Shown one piece after another: positions 8,199-17,431 of a stretch of 60,099 nucleotides of DNA. The position numbers and the translations under genes were made by a program. Origin of the DNA: Bacteroides sp. 224 (GTDB taxonomy: Bacteria; Bacteroidota; Bacteroidia; Bacteroidales; Bacteroidaceae). The stretch covers positions 51,684-111,782 of the forward strand of contig NZ_QVMK01000018.1 of assembly GCF_010500995.1 (NCBI RefSeq), written 5' to 3'. The first letter of the stretch is position 1, and each line of letters opens with the position of its first letter. The notes below the pieces were generated by a model. That model did not search any database, had not been told where the DNA came from, and saw nothing but the letters and a program-made list of their open reading frames with translations.

Positions 8199-9179
8199 TT
8201 AAATCGACAGCTCCCTCAGCAAATTCACCAATTCCCTTTTGATAGGCTTATCGTTTTTAATGGCTTTGGAGAAAGGAACATATACAATATCATCATTCTC
8301 GATACCAATCATTACATTGCGTTGGTCTTCCATGATGGCATCTATGGCGGCTGCACCTAAGCGACTGGCGAGAATGCGGTCGTTGGCTGTGGGGCGACCT
8401 CCGCGTTGCAGGTGTCCTAAGATGGTTACGCGAACATCGTATTGTGGGTATTCGTTTTTCACGCGTTCGGCGTAGTGCATGGCTCCGCCGGTTAGCTCGC
8501 TTTCTGCCACAAGCACAATGCTACTGCTTTTCGACTTGCGGAAGCCGATTTTAATAAATTCCTCCAGTTGGTCTACTTCGGTGCTGAATTCGGGAATGAT
8601 GGCGGCTTCGGCTCCGGCGGCAATGGCGCCGTTGAGTGCAAGGAATCCGGCATCGCGTCCCATTACTTCTACGAAGAATAGGCGATCGTGCGAGGTGGCG
8701 GTGTCGCGTATTTTATCTACGGCATCCAGAATGGTGTTCAGGGCGGTATCATATCCGATGGTGGTATCCGTACCATATAAATCGTTGTCGATGGTTCCGG
8801 GCAGGCCGATGCAAGGAATGTTGTACTCCTGGGCAAAGATGCGGGCGCCGGTCAGCGATCCGTCTCCCCCAATTACTACTAAAGCCTCTATTCCGTGCTT
8901 TTGCATGTTTTCGTAGGCTATTTTTCGTCCTTCGGGGGTCATGAACTCTTTGCAGCGGGCTGTTTTCAGAATGGTACCTCCCATCTGTATGATGTTGCTT
9001 ACATTCTGGCTTTTGAATTCTTCGATTTCATCCATCACCAATCCTCTGTATCCTCTGTATATACCTTTTACAGATAGTCCGTTGTAGATGGCGGAGCGTG
9101 TTACTGCGCGAATAGCCGCGTTCATACCCGGGGCATCACCTCCCGATGTTAATATACCTATACATTTTACTGTGCTCAT
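8199..9179 (-). CDS. pfkA: ATP-dependent 6-phosphofructokinase
   Basis: 326 residues from the chosen start. The protein reads [20 protein letters not shown], with the GGD nucleotide site at 13-15, [10 protein letters not shown], and the catalytic loop [20 protein letters not shown] of bacterial PfkA. It phosphorylates fructose-6-phosphate to fructose-1,6-bisphosphate in glycolysis. A longer reading frame begins at 9206, but that ATG lies inside the -7 box (9204-9211) and adds nine residues before the family's usual start, so 9179 is used. It is a single gene with spacers of several hundred bases full of repeats on both sides. Confidence 0.95.
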   Translation of the reverse strand: MSTVKCIGILTSGGDAPGMNAAIRAVTRSAIYNGLSVKGIYRGYRGLVMDEIEEFKSQNVSNIIQMGGTILKTARCKEFMTPEGRKIAYENMQKHGIEALVVIGGDGSLTGARIFAQEYNIPCIGLPGTIDNDLYGTDTTIGYDTALNTILDAVDKIRDTATSHDRLFFVEVMGRDAGFLALNGAIAAGAEAAIIPEFSTEVDQLEEFIKIGFRKSKSSSIVLVAESELTGGAMHYAERVKNEYPQYDVRVTILGHLQRGGRPTANDRILASRLGAAAIDAIMEDQRNVMIGIENDDIVYVPFSKAIKNDKPIKRELVNLLRELSI

Positions 9180-9203
9180 AACAATCTTTTTAATTTGATG
9201 GTG

Positions 9204-9211
9204 CAAATATA
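9204..9211 (-). promoter_or_regulatory. -7 box of pfkA (TATATTTG)
   Basis: A perfect TAnnTTTG on the minus strand, 25 bases upstream of the chosen start. It decides the start, because the first ATG of the open frame (9206) falls within it. A clear TTG at -33 was not found. Confidence 0.5.
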
Positions 9212-9342
9212 GCGAAAAGAGGGTGATTGCGAACTTTGGGGGGCTAATTTAAAGTTAGACGCGGATTGCGCGGATTAGACGGATCTTAAAACACGGATTT
9301 TAATTTGTGATGAGTAGGTGTTTAAAATTAAATTATATAATG

Positions 9343-9441
9343 CCCCCTCCGCCCTTTGGGCACCTCCCCCTTGCAGGGGAGGAATTCCTGCGGCATCGAC
9401 TCCTCCCCTGCAAGGGGGAGGTGCCCAAAGGGCGGAGGGGG
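9343..9441. repeat. 99-base perfect hairpin element, copy 1
   Basis: The arms 9343-9383 and 9401-9441 are exact reverse complements over 41 bases around a 17-base loop. A full-length identical copy in the opposite orientation (loop included) is at 41416-41514. AT-rich flanks with TAATTATG and AGTAGATAT-like words are also shared, so the mobile or copied unit may be about 170 bases. Confidence 0.9.
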
Positions 9442-9513
9442 TATCATACAACTAATTATGAGCATTTACTTATTAGGTAATGAGTAGATATTCATAATTA
9501 ATTCAACTATCAA

Positions 9514-9633
9514 TTGCCGTCTGCTTTAGCTGACGGTTAGTAGGAGCCCCTGTTTTCAGGCTTTAGCCGAAAGGTTTGGCTAAAGCCCAGAGCCGAGTTT
9601 GATCTTTAAACCGTCAGCTAAAGCAGACGGCAA
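9514..9633. repeat. Nested hairpin element (CCGTCAGCTAAAGCAGACGG type)
   Basis: The outer arms 9514-9538 and 9609-9633 are exact reverse complements over 25 bases. An inner pair GGCTTTAGCC (9559-9568) / GGCTAAAGCC (9578-9587) forms a second stem. The outer arm recurs alone at 11548-11574. The element lies just downstream of ispH and may also stop transcription there. Confidence 0.8.
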
Positions 9634-9645
9634 GTGAAGTGGGTC

Positions 9646-10539
9646 TTAATCCGGGGTGTAGATAAAATTAGAGTTTAACACTCGCGACTTAATATAAATG
9701 TAAACCTCTTCCATCAGCCATTTAGGCGTAGAGGTAGCTCCACATATACCGATGGAGGCAGCATCTTTAAGTAGCGAATCGTCTATTTCGTCCTTACTAT
9801 CAATTAAATACGAGTTGGGGTTTACTTTCAGGCATTCGTCGAACAGTATTTTTCCGTTAGAGCTCTTCTTTCCGCTGACAAAAAAGATTAAATCGTGCGA
9901 AGCTGCAAACTTCCGGATGTTAGGCATTCGGTTGGCTACCTGTCGGCAGATGGTGTCGTAGTATCTGAAGGTTGCCGTTGGCGAAATGTGTTGCCGGATA
10001 TACTCCACTATTTGTAGAAACTCATCCAGCGATTTGGTGGTTTGGGAGTAAAGACAAATGTCACGGTCGAAGTTCAGCTTATCAACCTCCTCGAATTTCT
10101 CTATAACAATGGCTTTGCCTGCTGTTTGCCCTACAAGCCCCAGCACCTCTGCATGCCCTTTTTTGCCATAAATTACAATTTGCTTTTCTCTCTCTTTCTC
10201 TTCCAGAAATTCTTTTTTAATTCTTTTTTGGAGTTGTAGTACTACCGGGCAGGTGGCATCAATAATCTCGATGTTATTCTTTTGGGCTATTTCATACGTT
10301 TCCGGTGGTTCGCCGTGTGCTCTCAGTAAAACTTTGGCATGATGTAGTTTGCTAAATTCTTCGCGGTTTATGGTAATAAGTCCCATGGCTTTAAGGCGTT
10401 CCACCTCCTTGCTGTTGTGCACAATGTCGCCCAGGCAATATAAGGTGGTGCCTTTTGCCAGCTCTTCTTCGGCTTTGTTGATGGCTGTTACCACCCCAAA
10501 GCAGAAGCCGGAGCCTTTATCAATTTCAATTTCTTTCAT
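9646..10539 (-). CDS. ispH: 4-hydroxy-3-methylbut-2-enyl diphosphate reductase
   Basis: 297 residues. The three iron-sulfur cysteines of IspH/LytB are present: C13 (GSGFCFGV), C97 (IDATCPVV) and C198 (DTICRQ); substrate-contacting histidines are H41, H75 and H129. A fourth cysteine lies in GICGATSTP. It makes IPP and DMAPP in the last step of the MEP pathway. Its start overlaps the end of cmk by 14 bases, so the two are co-transcribed, as in many Bacteroidales. The prenyl synthase at 12474 would use its products. Confidence 0.95.
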   Translation of the reverse strand: MKEIEIDKGSGFCFGVVTAINKAEEELAKGTTLYCLGDIVHNSKEVERLKAMGLITINREEFSKLHHAKVLLRAHGEPPETYEIAQKNNIEIIDATCPVVLQLQKRIKKEFLEEKEREKQIVIYGKKGHAEVLGLVGQTAGKAIVIEKFEEVDKLNFDRDICLYSQTTKSLDEFLQIVEYIRQHISPTATFRYYDTICRQVANRMPNIRKFAASHDLIFFVSGKKSSNGKILFDECLKVNPNSYLIDSKDEIDDSLLKDAASIGICGATSTPKWLMEEVYIYIKSRVLNSNFIYTPD

Positions 10540-11236
10540 TGCTATCGGTGCAAACAGCTTTTTGGTACTGATTCATCAACCATTCTTTTTGTTGGGCAAT
10601 GCTTAATTCACCATTATCTAATAATAAAGCATCGGCTGCTTGGCGGAGTGGCGCTATTTCCCGGTTTTGGTCGATGTAATCACGTTGTTTCACGTTCTCT
10701 AAAATTTCATCAAAGCTAACTTCCTGTCCTTTGGCTTTTAATTCTTCGTAGCGGCGTTGGGCACGTGTTTCCGGCGAGGCTGTAACGAATATTTTTAGTT
10801 CGGCATCGGGAAATACTACCGTTCCGATGTCTCGCCCGTCCATAACGATGCCTTTGGCTTTTCCCATTTTTTGTTGTTGGGCTACCAATGCCTCTCTCAC
10901 AAATCCTAATGCACTAACCGGGCTCACCTTCTCGGATACCGCCATGCTTCGAATCTTGTTTTCTACGTTTACCCCGTTCAGGTACGTGTCCGGGCGTAGC
11001 GTATTGGGGTTAAGCTGAAATGAAATATGAATGTTGTTGATTTGCTTTTCTAACTCTTCGGCTTTAATCCTGTTGTTTTCATCGAATAAGCCATTCTCCA
11101 TACTATATAATGTAACGGCTCTGTACATGGCGCCGCTATCTATATATATGTATCCTATTTCTTTAGCCAAATCCTTGGCCATTGTACTTTTCCCACTGGA
11201 AGAAAATCCGTCGATCGCTATTGTTATCTTTTTCAT
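10526..11236 (-). CDS. cmk: Cytidylate kinase
   Basis: 236 residues. P-loop GFSSSGKST (10-18), the CMP-binding [11 protein letters not shown] segment, and [20 protein letters not shown] identify CMP/dCMP kinase. It converts CMP and dCMP to diphosphates. It overlaps ispH, and a TAAGTTTG -7 box (11290-11297) lies about 54 bases upstream on the minus strand. Length and motifs are normal. Confidence 0.95.
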   Translation of the reverse strand: MKKITIAIDGFSSSGKSTMAKDLAKEIGYIYIDSGAMYRAVTLYSMENGLFDENNRIKAEELEKQINNIHISFQLNPNTLRPDTYLNGVNVENKIRSMAVSEKVSPVSALGFVREALVAQQQKMGKAKGIVMDGRDIGTVVFPDAELKIFVTASPETRAQRRYEELKAKGQEVSFDEILENVKQRDYIDQNREIAPLRQAADALLLDNGELSIAQQKEWLMNQYQKAVCTDSNERN

Positions 11237-11371
11237 TGGATGGTGTTTTTTAGTAATGTGGTGAATTTGTTCTATGAACGAAAACTCGACAAACTTAGAT
11301 AAAAATCCTCGATTTATAAACGGGTAGGGCGAAAATAATGATTTGCCTTAAGTAAGTTCAGATTTAATTCA

Positions 11372-11522
11372 ACCCTGAAAGGGTTGAACCCACTTCGGGG
11401 TTCAGAGAAGAGAGGGTATCATCACCCCCGGGTTACGCTTCGCTCACCCGGGGTTATGCACATTTTACCCCTGTCGGGGTAATTGCTTACGATTTGTAAA
11501 TTACTCAAAGAACTATTTGACT
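11372..11522. repeat. Half copy of the large GC-rich hairpin element of 14988-15197
   Basis: From the CCCGGGTTACGCTTCGCTCACCCGGGG stem (read as two shorter words) through GTTATGCACATTTTACCCC and GGGGTAATTGCTTACGATTTG, this is the reverse complement of the left side of the element at 14988-15197, including the flanking TTACAAAT and GTTCTTTGA words. A separate small hairpin, AACCCTGAAAGGGTTGAACC, lies on its left. The 11237-11717 spacer holds nothing else except the solo arm at 11548-11574 and the tonB promoter. Confidence 0.65.
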
Positions 11523-11547
11523 TCTTGATTGCATAAAAATTCATAGT

Positions 11548-11574
11548 CCGTCAGCTAAAGCAGACGGCAATTGA
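11548..11574. repeat. Solo arm of the 9514-9633 element
   Basis: 27 bases beginning CCGTCAGCTAAAGCAGACGG match the right arm of the nested hairpin at 9609-9633 and its flank, without the partner arm. Confidence 0.7.
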
Positions 11575-11672
11575 TGAGGAAGAAATTAGAATCCAACCCT
11601 TAAAAACTTAAAAATATAAAACTTACCAGATAAAAAAACAGCGTTAAACGAATACTTTAGTTTAAAATGTAT

Positions 11673-11680
11673 TATATTTG
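11673..11680 (+). promoter_or_regulatory. -7 box of the TonB gene (TATATTTG)
   Basis: A perfect TAnnTTTG box, 37 bases upstream of the start at 11718. No convincing TTG at -33. Confidence 0.5.
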
Positions 11681-11717
11681 CCTCGAATGAGGAACACTAA
11701 AAAAAATAATAATAATT

Positions 11718-12413
11718 ATGGAAATCAAAAAATCACCGAAAGCAGACTTAGAAGGCAAGAAGTCTATGTGGATGCTGATTGGTTATGTGATGGTACTTGC
11801 TGTCATGTTCGTTGCGTTTGAATGGACGGAACGTGATAAAGTAATTGATACCAGTCAGGCATTGGCTGATGTCGTATTTGAAGAAGAAGTTATTCCTATT
11901 ACTCAACCGGAAACCGCTCCTCCTCCACCACCTCCACCAGCACCGGCTATTGCTGAAGTGTTAGAAATTGTGGAAGATAATGTGGAAATCGAGGAAGTAG
12001 AAATGCAATCTTCGGAAGATAACAACGAGCCGGTGAGAAACATCACCTATAACGGTCCTTTTGGAGATGGTGATGCAGATGCTGCACCGGTAGAAGAAAC
12101 TATTTTCGAAGTTGTAGAAAACATGCCCGAATTCCCGGGTGGAAATGCAGCTTTGATGAAGTTCTTAAGCGAGAAGATTAAATACCCAACTATTGCACAG
12201 GAAAACGGAACACAAGGACGCGTTATCATACAGTTCGTTGTAAACAGAGACGGTTCTGTAGTTGACCCTCAGGTGGTGCGTGGTGTTGACCCTTATCTTG
12301 ATAAAGAAGCGCTTCGCGTAATCGGTCTGATGCCTAAGTGGAAGCCCGGAATGCAAAGAAATAAACCGGTACGTGTAAAATATACTGTACCTGTAATGTT
12401 TAGACTTCAGTAA
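11718..12413 (+). CDS. TonB-family energy transducer
   Basis: 231 residues. One N-terminal membrane segment (about 19-36, MLIGYVMVLAVMFVAFEW), a short proline stretch (about 76-85, APPPPPPPAPA), an acidic linker, and a C-terminal TonB domain from about 140, PEFPGGNAALMKFLSEKIKY to the end, with GRVIIQFVVNRDGSV and YTVPVMF. It spans the periplasm and passes energy from ExbB/ExbD to TonB-dependent outer-membrane transporters; a matching exbB-exbD-exbD cluster lies 3 kb downstream (15571-17895). A terminator follows. Its exact partner among several possible TonBs is unknown. Confidence 0.88.
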   Translation: MEIKKSPKADLEGKKSMWMLIGYVMVLAVMFVAFEWTERDKVIDTSQALADVVFEEEVIPITQPETAPPPPPPPAPAIAEVLEIVEDNVEIEEVEMQSSEDNNEPVRNITYNGPFGDGDADAAPVEETIFEVVENMPEFPGGNAALMKFLSEKIKYPTIAQENGTQGRVIIQFVVNRDGSVVDPQVVRGVDPYLDKEALRVIGLMPKWKPGMQRNKPVRVKYTVPVMFRLQ

Positions 12414-12430
12414 TCATTAAATACCCATAG

Positions 12431-12458
12431 AAAAGGTTGCTTCCGGCAACCTTTTTTT
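12431..12458 (+). terminator. Rho-independent terminator after the TonB gene
   Basis: The stem GGTTGC/GCAACC is followed by seven T. It lies between the TonB stop codon and the prenyl synthase start at 12474. Confidence 0.8.
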
Positions 12459-12473
12459 ATACGAATATTTCTC

Positions 12474-13448
12474 ATGTACACAATAAAGGAACTACAAAAC
12501 GAAATTAATACATATATAGCAGACATCAAACTTGTGCACCCCCCTGTTGAATTGTATAATCCAATTGATTATATAATGAGTATGGGTGGGAAACGTGTTC
12601 GCCCTGTACTGATGCTGTTGGCATACAACTTATATAAAGAGAATTTGGCAGAAGTATTGCCTCCTGCCGCCGGTGTTGAAATCTTCCACAACTATACATT
12701 GCTGCATGACGACCTGATGGATAAGGCCGATATGCGTAGAGGGAAGAAAACCGTTCATCTGGTTTGGAACGATAATGCAGCGATCTTATCCGGCGATGTG
12801 ATGTTTGTGATCGCTAACCAATATATAGCTAAAACGCCTATCCCTTATTTAAAAGAAATCTTAGACTTATTCAATACTACTGCTGTTGAGGTGTGTGAAG
12901 GGCAGCAATATGATGTGGACTTTGAAAAACGAAGTGATGTGGCGGCCACAGAATATCTTGAAATGATTCGCTTGAAAACAGCCGTGCTTCTTGCTTGTGG
13001 TTTGAAGATGGGAGCTATATTAGGAGATGCCTCTCCTAAGGATGCACAATTACTCTATGATTTTGGAATTCATTTAGGACTTGCCTTTCAATTGAAAGAC
13101 GATTATTTAGATGTATATGGAGATTCCCAAGTGTTTGGAAAGAATATAGGGGGAGATATCTTATGTAATAAGAAAACATACATGCTCATTAAAGCTTTGG
13201 AGGAAGCAAATGAACAACAACGTGCAGAGTTGAACCAATGGTTGAATGCCGTTTCCTACAATCCTCAAGAGAAAATACGTAGTGTAACCGCTTTATATGA
13301 GCAAATAGGAGTGAAAAATATTTGTGAAGCTAAAATGCAGGAATATTATAGTAAGGCAATTGAATTTCTGGATGAGGTTTCCGTAAGCGATAACAATAAA
13401 AACGAATTGAGAAAGCTGGTACACGAATTAATGTACCGCGAAATTTAG
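12474..13448 (+). CDS. Polyprenyl synthetase, probably short-chain (FPP/GGPP type)
   Basis: 324 residues. Substrate pocket GGKRVRP (39-45), first aspartate motif D79-D80-L-M-D83, second motif D209-D210-Y-L-D213. The residue five before the first aspartate is tyrosine (Y74). In characterised enzymes an aromatic residue there limits chain length, while octaprenyl synthases have alanine, so farnesyl or geranylgeranyl diphosphate is the likelier product; this is inference. It makes allylic diphosphates for quinones and undecaprenyl carriers, using IPP/DMAPP from IspH. It is followed 15 bases later by an unknown gene and then a TatD-type nuclease on the same strand. Confidence 0.88.
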   Translation: MYTIKELQNEINTYIADIKLVHPPVELYNPIDYIMSMGGKRVRPVLMLLAYNLYKENLAEVLPPAAGVEIFHNYTLLHDDLMDKADMRRGKKTVHLVWNDNAAILSGDVMFVIANQYIAKTPIPYLKEILDLFNTTAVEVCEGQQYDVDFEKRSDVAATEYLEMIRLKTAVLLACGLKMGAILGDASPKDAQLLYDFGIHLGLAFQLKDDYLDVYGDSQVFGKNIGGDILCNKKTYMLIKALEEANEQQRAELNQWLNAVSYNPQEKIRSVTALYEQIGVKNICEAKMQEYYSKAIEFLDEVSVSDNNKNELRKLVHELMYREI

Positions 13449-13463
13449 ATTATATAGCATTAT

Positions 13464-14174
13464 ATGCCTTACAGAAGATTACCAAACACAGATCAGGCGC
13501 GGATAAGAGCTTTAAAAATGGCCGTGGAAAAAGGAGAAGAAAGCAATATGTATGATTTGATATACTCCTTAAAAACGTTGACAGAAGCACGCAACCTTCT
13601 TCTTAGAATGGAGGGGGCACAGAAGTACTACAGGGAGTGTTATGAAAATCAGGCGAGATCGAGCCGGAAGCATCAGGCTAATGTAAAAATTGCCCGGTTA
13701 TATGTTTCGCATTTCATACAGGTGTTAAATATGTCTGTATTGCGCCAGGAAATAAAGAAAACGCATAAAGAATTCTATGGGTTGCCGGTAGATAATTACA
13801 GTGTGCCCGATTTAACCAGCGAAGCCGCCATCGTTGAATGGGGACGTAAAATAATCAATGGCGAACAAAAACGCACAGCCATGGGAGGATTACCGATTTA
13901 TAATCCGACTATTGCCAAAGTGAAAGTACGTTATGACATCTTTATACAAGGCTATGAGATGCAGAAAAACCTGCAAGCAATAACCAATCGCAGTTTGGAA
14001 GATATTGCTTCCATGCGCAAAGCTGCCGATGAGATTATTCTGGATATATGGAATCAGGTAGAGCAGGAGTTTGAGCATGTACAGCCCAACGAAGAGCGTT
14101 TAAATAAATGCCGCGAATATGGGGTGGTATATTACTACCGCTCGAGCGAAAAACTACCTCAAAAAGCAGTGTAA
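13464..14174 (+). CDS. Conserved protein of unknown function
   Basis: 236 residues, no signal peptide and no membrane segment. It is mostly helical, basic in the first half (MPYRRLPNTDQARIRALKMA, then SSRKHQANVKIARLYVSHFIQVLNM as a longer amphipathic stretch), with VDNYSVPDLTSEAAIVEWG in the middle. I do not recognise a catalytic motif. It starts 15 bases after the prenyl synthase and its stop codon TAA overlaps the TatD start (TAATG), so translation of the two is coupled. The basic helices suggest a nucleic-acid or ribosome partner, but this is a guess. Confidence 0.75.
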   Translation: MPYRRLPNTDQARIRALKMAVEKGEESNMYDLIYSLKTLTEARNLLLRMEGAQKYYRECYENQARSSRKHQANVKIARLYVSHFIQVLNMSVLRQEIKKTHKEFYGLPVDNYSVPDLTSEAAIVEWGRKIINGEQKRTAMGGLPIYNPTIAKVKVRYDIFIQGYEMQKNLQAITNRSLEDIASMRKAADEIILDIWNQVEQEFEHVQPNEERLNKCREYGVVYYYRSSEKLPQKAV

Positions 14175-14962
14175 TGACATTTATAGATTCTCATTCACAT
14201 CTGTATCTGGAAGAATTTTCCGCAGACTTGCCGCAAGTAATCGAAAGGGCTAAACTTGCCGGAGTATCTCGTGTGCTCTTGCCGAATATTGATAGTAGTA
14301 CTATAAAAGATATGCTTCGGGTGGCAGATGCTTATCCCGGGTATTGCTATCCGATGATTGGGGTGCATCCTACTTCTATAAAAGAATCTTTCGAAGAGGA
14401 GCTTCAAAGGGTTGAGGATGAACTATCCTCCGGTCGTTCTTATATTGCTATCGGAGAAATAGGGTTGGACTTATATTGGGATAAAACTTTCCTGAAAGAA
14501 CAATTAATAGCTTTCGATAAGCAAATTCAGCTTGCATTAAAGTATCATTTGCCGGTGGCAATTCACAGCCGCGATGCATTTGATGAACTGTATGCTGCTT
14601 TGCTTCCTTATAAAGATACAGAATTGAAAGGAGTGTTTCATAGTTTCACAGGCTCCGAGGCCGAAGTCCTTAAACTGTTAGCCTTCGAAGGCTTTATGTT
14701 GGGGATAAACGGGGTGGTAACATTTAAAAACTCAACGTTGTGGCAAGTGCTTTCTGCGGTTCCATTAACTCGCTTGCTGCTCGAAACCGATGCTCCCTAT
14801 TTAACTCCGGTTCCTTATAGAGGAAAAAGAAACGAGAGTGCGTATCTGAGATATACCCTGCACAAACTTTCGGAGGTTTACCAAAAAAGCATTGAGGAGG
14901 TGGCAAGGGCAACAACCGAGAATACTGTGAGGGTATTTGGAGAGGGTGTGTCAAAAGTCTAA
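14174..14962 (+). CDS. TatD-family metal-dependent hydrolase (DNase-like)
   Basis: 262 residues from the ATG in TAATG. Metal ligands of the TatD family are visible: H7-x-H9 (IDSHSHLY), the glutamate in AIGEIGLDLYWD, HSRDAFDE, FHSFTGSEAE, and the aspartate in ETDAPYLTP. The family acts as a 3'-5' DNase/RNase on damaged DNA. An upstream ATG at 14108 in the same frame lies inside the previous gene and adds 22 unrelated residues, so 14174 is preferred. It is the last gene of the 12474-14962 group. Confidence 0.9.
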   Translation: MTFIDSHSHLYLEEFSADLPQVIERAKLAGVSRVLLPNIDSSTIKDMLRVADAYPGYCYPMIGVHPTSIKESFEEELQRVEDELSSGRSYIAIGEIGLDLYWDKTFLKEQLIAFDKQIQLALKYHLPVAIHSRDAFDELYAALLPYKDTELKGVFHSFTGSEAEVLKLLAFEGFMLGINGVVTFKNSTLWQVLSAVPLTRLLLETDAPYLTPVPYRGKRNESAYLRYTLHKLSEVYQKSIEEVARATTENTVRVFGEGVSKV

Positions 14963-14987
14963 TCGTTCTTTGAATTAGTTACAAATA

Positions 14988-15197
14988 GTAAGCAATTACC
15001 CCGGCAGGGGTAAAATGTGCATAACCCCGGGTCAGCGTAGCGCAGCCCGGGGAGGTAAACTCCCACTGTCAACCTGAACCCCGAAGGTGGTTCAACCCCT
15101 TTAGGGTTGAGTTTATGTGTGGTGACTCCCCACCCCGGGTTACACTTCGTTCACCCGGGGTTATGCACATCTCACCCCATTCGGGGTGATTGCTTAC
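14988..15197. repeat. Large imperfect inverted repeat (about 65-base arms)
   Basis: The left arm (14988-15052: GTAAGCAATTACCCC... to CCCGGGG) and right arm (15133-15197: CCCCGGG... to GGGGTGATTGCTTAC) pair over about 65 bases with mismatches. The 80-base centre holds a further GAACCCCGAAGGTGGTTC-type hairpin. A half copy in the other orientation is at 11372-11522. The rest of the 14963-15405 spacer shows no gene. Confidence 0.75.
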
Positions 15198-15405
15198 AGG
15201 TCGAAACCTAATAATAGTGATATTACTTTTGGCACACCCCCTTTAAACAGGCTCTTAAAGTTTATTAATTTTGCCGTTTTATTTTAATATAAAAACAGAG
15301 GAATATGGTAACAGAACAAAAAAAAGGATACATTTGTGGCTGAAATCGCTTGCAGTTCCCATTTTTTTTGTAATTTGCGACCGATTTTGAAGAAAAGCTG
15401 AAACT

Positions 15406-15493
15406 GGAGAGGTGCTCGAGTGGTTGAAGAGGCACGCCTGGAAAGCGTGTATACGCCAAAAGTGTATCGCGGGTTCGAATCCCGCTCTCTCCG
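15406..15493 (+). tRNA. tRNA-Ser (anticodon GGA)
   Basis: 88 bases. Acceptor GGAGAGG pairs with TCTCTCC; the anticodon stem CACGC/GCGTG encloses the loop CTGGAAA with anticodon GGA (reads UCC and UCU). The long variable arm and T-arm GCGGG-TTCGAAT-CCCGC are as expected for serine. Discriminator G; CCA is not encoded. Confidence 0.97.
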
Positions 15494-15570
15494 CATTTTA
15501 ATTAGGTGAAAAAGAGAACTAAAATTAACGTATAATAATTAATTAATTAATCTTAAAAATTAGACACACA

Positions 15571-16323
15571 ATGAAAAAGTTTATTGCAATTCTTGCTGTG
15601 ATGGGAGTCCTGATCTTTGGCTCAACTCAATTAGCTCAAGCTCAAGAAGCTGCTGCAGCACAAACAGAACAAGCTGCAGAAGGCGGTATGCACAAAGAAC
15701 TCAAAGTTAAATTTATCGAAGGAACTGCTTCCTTTATGAGCTTGGTAGCCATTGCATTGGTGATTGGTCTTGCTTTTTGTATTGAGAGAATTATTTATTT
15801 AAGCTTGGCCGAAATCAATTCCAAGAAATTTATTGCTTCTATTGAAGCTGCTTTGGAAAAAGGTGATGTTGAAGCCGCAAAAGATCTTGCCAGAAATACC
15901 AGAGGCCCGGTTGCTTCTATTTACTACCAAGGTTTAATGAGAATTGACCAAGGTGTTGATGTAGTAGAAAAATCAGTGGTTTCTTACGGTGGTGTTCAAG
16001 CAGGTTACCTTGAAAAAGGATGCTCATGGATCACTCTATTTATTGCAATGTCTCCATCATTAGGGTTCTTGGGTACTGTAATCGGTATGGTTATGGCGTT
16101 TGATAAGATCCAACAAGTAGGTGATATTTCTCCAACAGTTGTTGCCGGTGGTATGAAAGTGGCTTTGATCACAACTATCTTCGGTTTGATTGCAGCGTTG
16201 ATCCTTCAATTATTCTATAACTATATACTTTCTAAAATCGAAGCTTTAACAAGCGAAATGGAAGACTCTTCTGTTACTTTGATTGATATGGTTATTAAAT
16301 ATGATCTGAAATACAAAAAATAA
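15571..16323 (+). CDS. exbB: MotA/TolQ/ExbB proton channel protein
   Basis: 250 residues. It starts with an extra signal-like segment (MKKFIAILAVMGVLIFGSTQ) and an AQA-rich linker, then three membrane helices typical of ExbB: about 50-72, about 148-170 (WITLFIAMSPSLGFLGTVIGM) and 190-215 (KVALITTIFGLIAALILQL). ExbB forms the pentameric inner-membrane channel that uses the proton gradient to drive TonB. It heads a tight cluster with a small membrane protein and two ExbD proteins. Confidence 0.93.
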   Translation: MKKFIAILAVMGVLIFGSTQLAQAQEAAAAQTEQAAEGGMHKELKVKFIEGTASFMSLVAIALVIGLAFCIERIIYLSLAEINSKKFIASIEAALEKGDVEAAKDLARNTRGPVASIYYQGLMRIDQGVDVVEKSVVSYGGVQAGYLEKGCSWITLFIAMSPSLGFLGTVIGMVMAFDKIQQVGDISPTVVAGGMKVALITTIFGLIAALILQLFYNYILSKIEALTSEMEDSSVTLIDMVIKYDLKYKK

Positions 16324-16328
16324 TAACG

Positions 16329-16802
16329 ATGAGTAAGTTAACATATAAAGTATCATATTACGTTTTATACGCAATATTTGCTGCTATAATTATTGTGCTT
16401 GCGCTTTTCTTCTATGGTGGAGAAATGGCAACGCCAATAGTTCCTGAAATGCAAAATCCTGCCTATACAGATGCTTTGTTGTATTTAGTATACGGATTGC
16501 TTGGATTTACTGTATTGGCAACTGTTTTGGCTTTCGTCGCACAATTCGTTGCAGCATTGAAAGATAATCCGGTAGCTGCATTAAAGTCATTATTAGGCGC
16601 AATTTTATTAGTTCTTGTATTGGTTGTTGCATGGGCCATGGGTAGCAGCGAACCTCTCGAGATCCAAGGATACGATGGTACAGAAAATAGAGACGAATTC
16701 TGGTTGAAAATAACAGATATGTTTATCTATTCATTGTACTTCCTGATCGGAGCTAATATTGTAGCTATGGTCTTTAGTGGAATTAAGAAGAGATTTTCAT
16801 AA
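16329..16802 (+). CDS. Small membrane protein of the ExbB-ExbD cluster
   Basis: 157 residues with about four membrane helices: 12-28 (YAIFAAIIIVLALFFYG), 47-72, 84-101 and 133-150. It starts 5 bases after exbB and is followed by two exbD genes, an arrangement common in Bacteroidales. No known catalytic motif. It is presumably an accessory subunit of the TonB motor complex; function unknown. Confidence 0.8.
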   Translation: MSKLTYKVSYYVLYAIFAAIIIVLALFFYGGEMATPIVPEMQNPAYTDALLYLVYGLLGFTVLATVLAFVAQFVAALKDNPVAALKSLLGAILLVLVLVVAWAMGSSEPLEIQGYDGTENRDEFWLKITDMFIYSLYFLIGANIVAMVFSGIKKRFS

Positions 16803-16840
16803 TACAAATTGATTAGTTTCAATTTTAAAAAGAAATTGTA

Positions 16841-17431
16841 ATGGCAAAAGGAAATAGAAAAGTTCCTGAAATTAACTCGAGTTCTACGGCAGATATAGCT
16901 TTCATTATCTTGATATTCTTTTTGGTTACAACATCAATGGATACGGATATGGGGTTGGCAAGACGCTTACCTCCGCCACCTGAAGATAATATGGAAACAG
17001 AATCACAGGTAATTAAAGAACGTAATATCCTGAAAGTATACATTAATGCCAATAACCAGTTAATGGTAGGAAATGATGTAATGGAAGTTGCAGACCTAAA
17101 GCAACGCGCCAAAGATTTTATAGCTAACCCATATAATGATGAAAAACTTCCGGAAAAGAGAGCGAAAGATGTTGAGTTTTTCGGAAATGTAATGGTTACA
17201 GCAAATCATGTGGTGTCGTTGCAGAATGACCGTATGACCTCGTATCAGGTATATATAGCAGTTCAAAATGAACTGGTAGCTGCTTATAATGAACTGAGAA
17301 ATGAAAAATCTCAGGAAAAATGGCAGAGAAACTATGATGAGCTGGAAGAGGCACAACAAAAAGCTATACGTGATATTTATCCTCAGAAGATATCTGAGGC
17401 TGAACCTAAAGTCTATGGAGGAAGAAATTAA
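16841..17431 (+). CDS. exbD: ExbD/TolR-family biopolymer transport protein (first copy)
   Basis: 196 residues. The conserved start PEINSSSTADIAFIILIFFLV holds the membrane helix with the functional aspartate (D17) that carries protons in ExbD. The periplasmic part is longer than usual, with a charged helical region at 110-180. It pairs with ExbB and the second ExbD. Its stop overlaps the next start by one base (TAATG). Confidence 0.9.
   Translation: MAKGNRKVPEINSSSTADIAFIILIFFLVTTSMDTDMGLARRLPPPPEDNMETESQVIKERNILKVYINANNQLMVGNDVMEVADLKQRAKDFIANPYNDEKLPEKRAKDVEFFGNVMVTANHVVSLQNDRMTSYQVYIAVQNELVAAYNELRNEKSQEKWQRNYDELEEAQQKAIRDIYPQKISEAEPKVYGGRN

Noticed and set aside
9343..9441. Perfect hairpin as a simple terminator
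   Set aside because: 41-base perfect arms, no T-run, and an identical copy elsewhere point to a copied element rather than a terminator.
15265..15496. Minus-strand reading frames over the tRNA-Ser
   Set aside because: They are the antisense of the tRNA gene and its leader.
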